From assembly GCA_902795985.1 (NCBI GenBank), contig CADBNG010000314.1, forward strand, positions 1 to 9,304: a stretch of DNA of 9,304 nucleotides. Direction: 5' to 3'. This document shows positions 5,755 through 9,304 of the stretch, one piece after another (the first letter of the stretch is position 1; the number at the start of each line of letters is the position of its first letter). Both the position numbers and the translations under genes were made by a program. The DNA comes from an uncultured Lachnospiraceae bacterium. Its GTDB lineage: Bacteria > Bacillota_A > Clostridia > Lachnospirales > Lachnospiraceae. Under the pieces are notes generated by a model, which was not told where the DNA came from, made no database searches, and saw only the letters and a program-made list of their open reading frames with translations.

Positions 5755-6390
5755 ATGGAACATGCAGTCAACCCGAAACAGACCTTATCCGCATCGGAAC
5801 AGTCCGTCACGAAAACCCGCCGTCTGGTTCAGATCGCCATGCTGGGGGCGGTGGCAGGAGTATTGATGTTTATTGAATTCCCGCTTCCGTTTCTGGCGCC
5901 TCCGTTCTATAAACTGGACTTTTCGGAGCTTCCGGTTCTGATCGGCGGCTTTGCAATGGGGCCGGTTGCGGGCGTCCTCATCGAAGTCATCAAGATCGCG
6001 ATCCATCTTTTGTTTAAGGGAACCCAGACCGCGTTTGTGGGAGAGCTGGGCAACCTGATCATGGGATGTGCCCTGATTGTCCCGGCTGCCCTGATTTACA
6101 AAAGACATAAAACGAAGTCCCGTGCGGTAGCCGGCCTGATCGTCGGTATTATCGTTATGACAGTCGCCAGCGTTTTTGTCAATGCCTATATGCTGCTGCC
6201 GGCGTACGGAGCGGCTTTCCATCTGGATATGGAAGTAATTATCGGCATGGGTCAGGCGATCCATTCCTCCATCAATTCCGTTATCACATTCTGCCTTCTG
6301 ACGGTTGTGCCGTTCAACCTGTTCAAGGGCGTTGTTGTAACGATTCTGACGCTGCTCTTATACAAGCATATCCGCAAACTGCTGAAATAA
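5755..6390 (+). CDS. ribU: RibU, riboflavin-specific S component of an ECF transporter
   Basis: RibU is the membrane substrate-binding subunit of an energy-coupling factor transporter that imports riboflavin (called YpaA or FmnP in B. subtilis). It needs the shared EcfT and two EcfA ATPases, which are normally encoded elsewhere and are absent here. The 211-residue protein has a polar N-terminal extension of about 22 residues, then about six hydrophobic segments. The family signatures are PPFYKLDFSELPVLIGGFAM (49-68) in the loop that covers the ligand, and FKGTQTAFVGELGNLIMG (87-104). The start ATG has AGGAG nine bases upstream. The FMN riboswitch in its leader independently supports riboflavin as the substrate. 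It is alone in its unit and converges on the minus-strand gene downstream. Confidence 0.95.
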   Translation: MEHAVNPKQTLSASEQSVTKTRRLVQIAMLGAVAGVLMFIEFPLPFLAPPFYKLDFSELPVLIGGFAMGPVAGVLIEVIKIAIHLLFKGTQTAFVGELGNLIMGCALIVPAALIYKRHKTKSRAVAGLIVGIIVMTVASVFVNAYMLLPAYGAAFHLDMEVIIGMGQAIHSSINSVITFCLLTVVPFNLFKGVVVTILTLLLYKHIRKLLK

Positions 6391-6562
6391 CGGCGATAGG
6401 GGGACGGTTCTCTGTCGTCACAGAGAACCGGAAAAATGGCGACAGGGAACAATCCCCAGTCGTCGTAGAGAATCGAAAAAATGGCGACAGGGAACCGTCC
6501 CCTGTCGTCACAGAGAACCGAAAAAAATGGCGACAGGGAACCGTCCCCCTGTCGCCATTTTT
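6391..6562. repeat. Array of about four dyad repeat units, period about 45 bp
   Basis: Four related units follow ribU, beginning near 6391, 6431, 6475 and 6520. The typical unit reads ATGGCGACAGGGAACCGTCC then CCTGTCGTCACAGAGAACCG. Each contains inverted pairs: CGGTTCTCTGT (6405-6415) with ACAGAGAACCG (6420-6430) in the first unit, CGACAGGG (6485-6492) with CCCTGTCG (6500-6507) in the third, and a 16-bp stem in the last. The second unit is more decayed (AATCCCCAGTCGTCGTAGAG). Such GGGGACGGTTC/GAACCGTCCCC dyads are common intergenic repeats in clostridia and resemble REP-type elements. No coding sequence is visible in this stretch. Confidence 0.85.
6521..6562. terminator. Bidirectional intrinsic terminator between convergent genes
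   Basis: AAAAATGGCGACAGGG (6523-6538) and CCCTGTCGCCATTTTT (6547-6562) are perfect 16-base inverted repeats with an eight-base loop. On the plus strand the stem ends in five T, serving ribU. On the minus strand it ends in seven T, four bases after the stop of the secreted-protein gene. It is the last unit of the dyad repeat array, so the repeat appears to serve as the terminator. Confidence 0.8.
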
Positions 6563-6566
6563 CCGG

Positions 6567-8912
6567 TCAGGAAATCAGCCGGAGAACGTCCATTGAGATA
6601 ATACGGTCCAGAGGACGGATCCGGTCGAACAGACCGTTGTCCGTGTAATACCGGGCGCCGGATTCGAATCCGATATAAAGCTTCCCTTTGCGGATCGCGA
6701 GCTCTTCGCTCATGTTGGGCAGCAGGATCCGCTTTTTCTCCGTCAGGGTCCGGTTGGAATTCAGGCGGGAGAGAATCAGTTCCGAAGTGTTTCCGCGTCC
6801 GTAGGAAGCGGAGGCCAGCAGATAGGTACTGCCGGAATTTTTGACGAAAACGGCCCCCTGGGCTTTGTTGGTGGCCAGAGTCAGCGGAGCGCCGGAGGCA
6901 CTGCCGGTCAGCGGATCGTAGGCCTGAAGCGTGCTGAGACCGGAGGCGTTCCGGTATTCATCCATGTAAAACGTCCCGACGTAAAGCTTTTTTTCAAATG
7001 CAGTCAGGAATGAAGCGCTTCGGGAAGTGTAAAACGCCGGAAGGACCTTGGAGCGGCGGGCGTCCTGATGCCCCAGGTTCTTTTTGATTTTTTCCATCGG
7101 CACGGCATAGACGCAGTTGTCGTTGTCACCGGCGATGTAGACGTTTCCATCCAGATAAGCCAGACCGCCCACATGATTGAGCAGGGGAGCTCCGCCGGAT
7201 TTTGTGAGGCAGATGGTTTCCAGGTATTCTCCGTTTTTAAGAATGTAAAGAACGGAATTGTGTTCTCCCGCGCTGCAGTAAGCGCTGATGATCAGATAAT
7301 CGCCAGCGGTGCAGGTGCCCTGAATGACCATATCCGGGCAGCCGAGATGATTTCCGTTCCGGTCGACAATGTGCGTGCGCCTGATGCCGGGAATGACGAA
7401 GGAACCGTTGATCATCGAGGCAAAGGTGCCGAAAACGGTCTGCGTAGGATCCTGCGGATTGATCGGCTGATTGTTCAGGAGACGCTGGTATTCTTTGGAA
7501 CGGGGGCTGTCGGTACTGGTCGCGTTGCTCCCCCATGCGCCGGTAATGGTAAAAGTCTTTTTGATCGTACCGGAATAATTTCCTTTTCCCCGGATGATCA
7601 TCTTCGCCTTGCCATAGTAGTTGTGAAGATAGGAGATCGTGTAATCCTTTCCAAGTGTCAGCCGCCGGGTCGACCCGTCCACGGAGGCATAGACCTTCGT
7701 GCCGTTGGTCTGTGTCCGGGGCTTTCCGGTATGCTGCATGGTCTGGTTGGGGATTGATGCGGATTTCAGCGGAACCCTTGTGATCTTGAACGACTTACGG
7801 AGGGTGCCGCGATAATTGCCCTTGCCTTTCACGATCATGACGGCAGTTCCGGCATCCACATTGTTCTCATAGGAGATGCTGTAATCCTGCCAGCGCTGCA
7901 GCGTTATCAGCTTTCCGCCGACTCTGGCCTGGACAATGGTGTCCAGATTCTGGGTCCGGGGCCGGCCTTTATAAACCATGGATTCGTGCTTCAGCGTCAT
8001 GGACGCAAGGGGGACCCGGGTGATTTCAAAGGTTTTTTCCAGCGTGCCGGTATAGCGGCCTTTACCGGTAATGAAGATGGTGGCGGTACCGGCATTAATA
8101 TTGTTTTTGTATTTGATGGTGTAATCGGTTCCCCTCTCCAGTTTGATGACATCCTGGCCGCTTTTGGCGATAACGACAGCCGCATTTGTCTGCGTCCGCG
8201 GCGTTCCGGTATAGGCCATGGAGTCATGCGGGAAGAAGGCGTCGGACAGGGGAATAAGAGCGGCAGAAGACTGCGCAGGCTGTACGCCGGTTTCCTCCTC
8301 AGAAGGCTCTGCAGCCGGCTCTTCAACGGCTTCTTCGTCGTCTGATACCGGCGGCGCTTCACCCGCTTCCTCTTCTTCGCCGGATGCCGGATTATCTTCC
8401 GGTTCTGTTTCAGCTTCTGCCGCGGGAAGGGTGACCTCGGGAGTAACAACCGGTTGCTCCGGGGAGGTTTCCTTAACGGGTTCAGGATCTTCTGCGGCGT
8501 CGGATAACAGGTCTTCCCCGGAATCCGCTGCTGATTCTTCGGAAGAAGGTTCGCATAAAGAAGCCGGATCCGGATCGGTTTCTGTGGGCTCCTCCGGTTC
8601 GGAAATACCGGAGTCCGCTGCATCCGGTTCCGCTATGGTTTCCTCCGGATCGGGTTCGCCGGCCTGAGGGTTTTCTGAAAGATCACAGGGCGTTTCGGCC
8701 CCGGCACTGTCTTCGGAGGGCAGAGAATCGTCGGACCCGGGAACGTCCTCCGGAAGATCAACGAATGCGGTTTCGGAAGAATTCTCAATGGCCGTCACTT
8801 CGGAAGCAGAAGTTTCTTCCGCATAGACCGGATGAAAGCAGGAAAGCAGAAGGGCAGCGGAAAGCACTGCCGCGAGGCTGAGTGAACATACTTTATTCCG
8901 TGTTGATTTCAT
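6567..8912 (-). CDS. Secreted protein: acidic linker, three Ig-like repeats, probable beta-propeller
   Basis: The 781-residue product begins with a signal peptide: basic start, hydrophobic LSLAAVLSAALLLS (11-24), likely cut after VYA (29-31). Cys25 makes a weak lipobox, so a lipoprotein is possible. Residues 32-215 are low-complexity and rich in Glu, Asp, Pro, Ser and Ala, a likely wall-spanning spacer. Three repeats follow (about 221-300, 301-380, 381-457), each with GxPRTQ, then DYTI-Y-N, GTA, GKGxYxGT and K-F-IT, as in clostridial Ig-like surface domains. Residues 495-781 have recurring strands such as HVGGLAYLDGNVYIAGDN (580-597), KKLYVGTFYM and KGKLYIGFES, suggesting a beta-propeller. 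No LPXTG or S-layer motif is seen. AAAGGA lies 12 bases before the ATG. The specific function is unknown. Confidence 0.88.
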   Translation of the reverse strand: MKSTRNKVCSLSLAAVLSAALLLSCFHPVYAEETSASEVTAIENSSETAFVDLPEDVPGSDDSLPSEDSAGAETPCDLSENPQAGEPDPEETIAEPDAADSGISEPEEPTETDPDPASLCEPSSEESAADSGEDLLSDAAEDPEPVKETSPEQPVVTPEVTLPAAEAETEPEDNPASGEEEEAGEAPPVSDDEEAVEEPAAEPSEEETGVQPAQSSAALIPLSDAFFPHDSMAYTGTPRTQTNAAVVIAKSGQDVIKLERGTDYTIKYKNNINAGTATIFITGKGRYTGTLEKTFEITRVPLASMTLKHESMVYKGRPRTQNLDTIVQARVGGKLITLQRWQDYSISYENNVDAGTAVMIVKGKGNYRGTLRKSFKITRVPLKSASIPNQTMQHTGKPRTQTNGTKVYASVDGSTRRLTLGKDYTISYLHNYYGKAKMIIRGKGNYSGTIKKTFTITGAWGSNATSTDSPRSKEYQRLLNNQPINPQDPTQTVFGTFASMINGSFVIPGIRRTHIVDRNGNHLGCPDMVIQGTCTAGDYLIISAYCSAGEHNSVLYILKNGEYLETICLTKSGGAPLLNHVGGLAYLDGNVYIAGDNDNCVYAVPMEKIKKNLGHQDARRSKVLPAFYTSRSASFLTAFEKKLYVGTFYMDEYRNASGLSTLQAYDPLTGSASGAPLTLATNKAQGAVFVKNSGSTYLLASASYGRGNTSELILSRLNSNRTLTEKKRILLPNMSEELAIRKGKLYIGFESGARYYTDNGLFDRIRPLDRIISMDVLRLIS
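7542..8252 (-). repeat. Three Ig-like repeat units within the secreted-protein gene
   Basis: Each unit encodes 77 to 80 residues with the same order: a short beta lead (SMAYTG, SMVYKG, TMQHTG), Pro-Arg-Thr-Gln, a variable strand, DYTI or DYSI, a Gly-Lys-Gly core, and a closing FxIT strand. The first two units share the junction ITRVPL. The third is shorter in the middle (HNYYGKAK in place of NNxxAGTA). The DNA copies have diverged, so the duplication is not recent. Confidence 0.8.
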
Positions 8913-8944
8913 ATCAGGGCCCGGTCCTTTATTGCTTTGATTTC

Positions 8945-8973
8945 ATTATATCGCAAAGATACAGCTTTTTCAC
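8945..8973 (-). promoter_or_regulatory. Promoter of the secreted-protein gene
   Basis: Reading the minus strand, a perfect -10 TATAAT (8950-8945) follows a -35-like GTGAAA (8973-8968, four of six matches to TTGACA) with 17 bases between. Transcription would start near 8938, giving a leader of about 25 bases before the ATG at 8912. An A/T-rich stretch continues upstream. Two copies of CGGTTTTAT (plus strand 9001-9009 and 9019-9027), spaced 18 bases, lie further upstream. Confidence 0.65.
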
Positions 8974-9047
8974 ATTATTATTGTATCCTGCAGTAAAAGG
9001 CGGTTTTATGTCCGCAGCCGGTTTTATTTAGAGAAAAAATATGATTG

Positions 9048-9229
9048 GCAAACCGGACGATCAAAGAGTCCGTGCGTTCCCGTCGTCAGGCGTCGCCCCG
9101 CTCAGTCCTTCACTCGTACTGGCAGTGGCTGTTTAGCTGCAAACCGGACGATCAAATGGCCCGTGCGTTCCCGTCGTCAGGCGTCGTCCCGCTCAGCCCT
9201 TCACTCGTACTGGCAGCGGCTGTTTCGCT
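9048..9229. repeat. 91-bp tandem repeat, two copies, unknown nature
   Basis: Copies at 9048-9138 and 9139-9229 have equal length and differ at seven positions. Both begin GCAAACCGGACGATCAAA and share CGTGCGTTCCCGTCGTCAGG and CCTTCACTCGTACTGGCAG. The octamer ATTGGCAA occurs at the left edge (9044-9051) and again just past the second copy (9232-9239). No open reading frame of useful length is seen on either strand, and the base use is unlike the A/T-rich DNA just before it. It could be part of a longer array cut by the window end, a non-coding RNA or a decayed mobile element; I cannot tell which. Confidence 0.85.
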
Positions 9230-9238
9230 GTATTGGCA

Positions 9239-9282
9239 AGTCGCTCTATGTCTTCGTCCCTCAGCCAGAGCGACTAGGGACG
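9239..9282. repeat. Two overlapping inverted repeats
   Basis: AGTCGCTCT (9239-9247) pairs with AGAGCGACT (9267-9275), and CGTCCCT (9255-9261) pairs with AGGGACG (9276-9282). The pairs interleave with no base between 9275 and 9276. A full pseudoknot is sterically unlikely, because no linker spans the nine-pair stem, so they are better read as alternative hairpins. They follow directly on the 91-bp tandem repeat. No gene is seen from here to the window end. Confidence 0.7.
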
Positions 9283-9304
9283 TACTCGCGCGGTCTTCAC
9301 GCTC

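Noticed and set aside
7068..7757. Plus-strand open frames opposite the secreted-protein gene, including the Ser-rich one at 8218-8667
   Set aside because: They are the reverse reading of Ig-like and acidic repeats; the Ser/Gly-rich composition mirrors Glu/Asp/Pro codons on the real strand.
9048..9229. CRISPR array
   Set aside because: The two copies are contiguous 91-bp units with no short repeat-spacer alternation.
9239..9282. H-type pseudoknot
   Set aside because: The interleaved stems leave no linker between 9275 and 9276 to span the nine-pair first stem, so both full stems cannot form together.

Overview
The window looks like chromosomal DNA from an anaerobic, moderately GC-rich Firmicute, most likely class Clostridia. 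The evidence is the strong AGGAGG-type ribosome binding sites, an FMN riboswitch driving an ECF-type riboflavin transporter (RibU), an AzlCD pair, and a secreted protein with Gly-Lys-Gly-Asn-Tyr Ig-like repeats of the kind common in clostridial surface proteins. No rRNA, tRNA, CRISPR array, transposase or phage gene is visible.

Bases 1-4262 hold a compact plus-strand operon for molybdenum (or tungsten) cofactor synthesis: moeA, moaA, mobB, moaC and a composite gene whose product joins a MogA/MoaB-type domain to a MoaE-like domain through a nine-histidine run. MoaA and MoaC make cyclic pyranopterin monophosphate from GTP. The MoaE-like part may act at, or derive from, the molybdopterin synthase step. 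The Mog domain would adenylylate molybdopterin, MoeA would insert the metal, and MobB would assist dinucleotide formation. MoaD, MoeB and MobA are not in the window. A small structured leader sits directly before moeA.

Bases 4263-5480 carry two copies of a GC-rich intergenic repeat, then azlC and azlD (predicted branched-chain amino acid exporter), then a near-perfect palindrome of the same repeat family and a terminator-like hairpin. Bases 5494-6390 form a separate riboflavin-uptake unit: promoter, FMN riboswitch, intrinsic terminator and ribU. The leader shows a clear antiterminator pairing and a further inverted repeat that covers the ribU ribosome binding site.

Bases 6391-6566 are an array of about four units (roughly 45 bp each) of a second dyad repeat. 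Its last unit forms a 16-bp hairpin that can terminate transcription from both sides. Bases 6567-8912 on the minus strand encode a large secreted protein: signal peptide, long acidic linker, three Ig-like repeats and a probable beta-propeller. Its promoter lies at 8945-8973. Bases 9048-9304 contain no recognisable gene but hold two tandem copies of a 91-bp repeat followed by two overlapping inverted repeats; their nature is unknown. The most unusual items are the Mog-His9-MoaE-like fusion, the layered ribU leader and the 91-bp tandem repeat.
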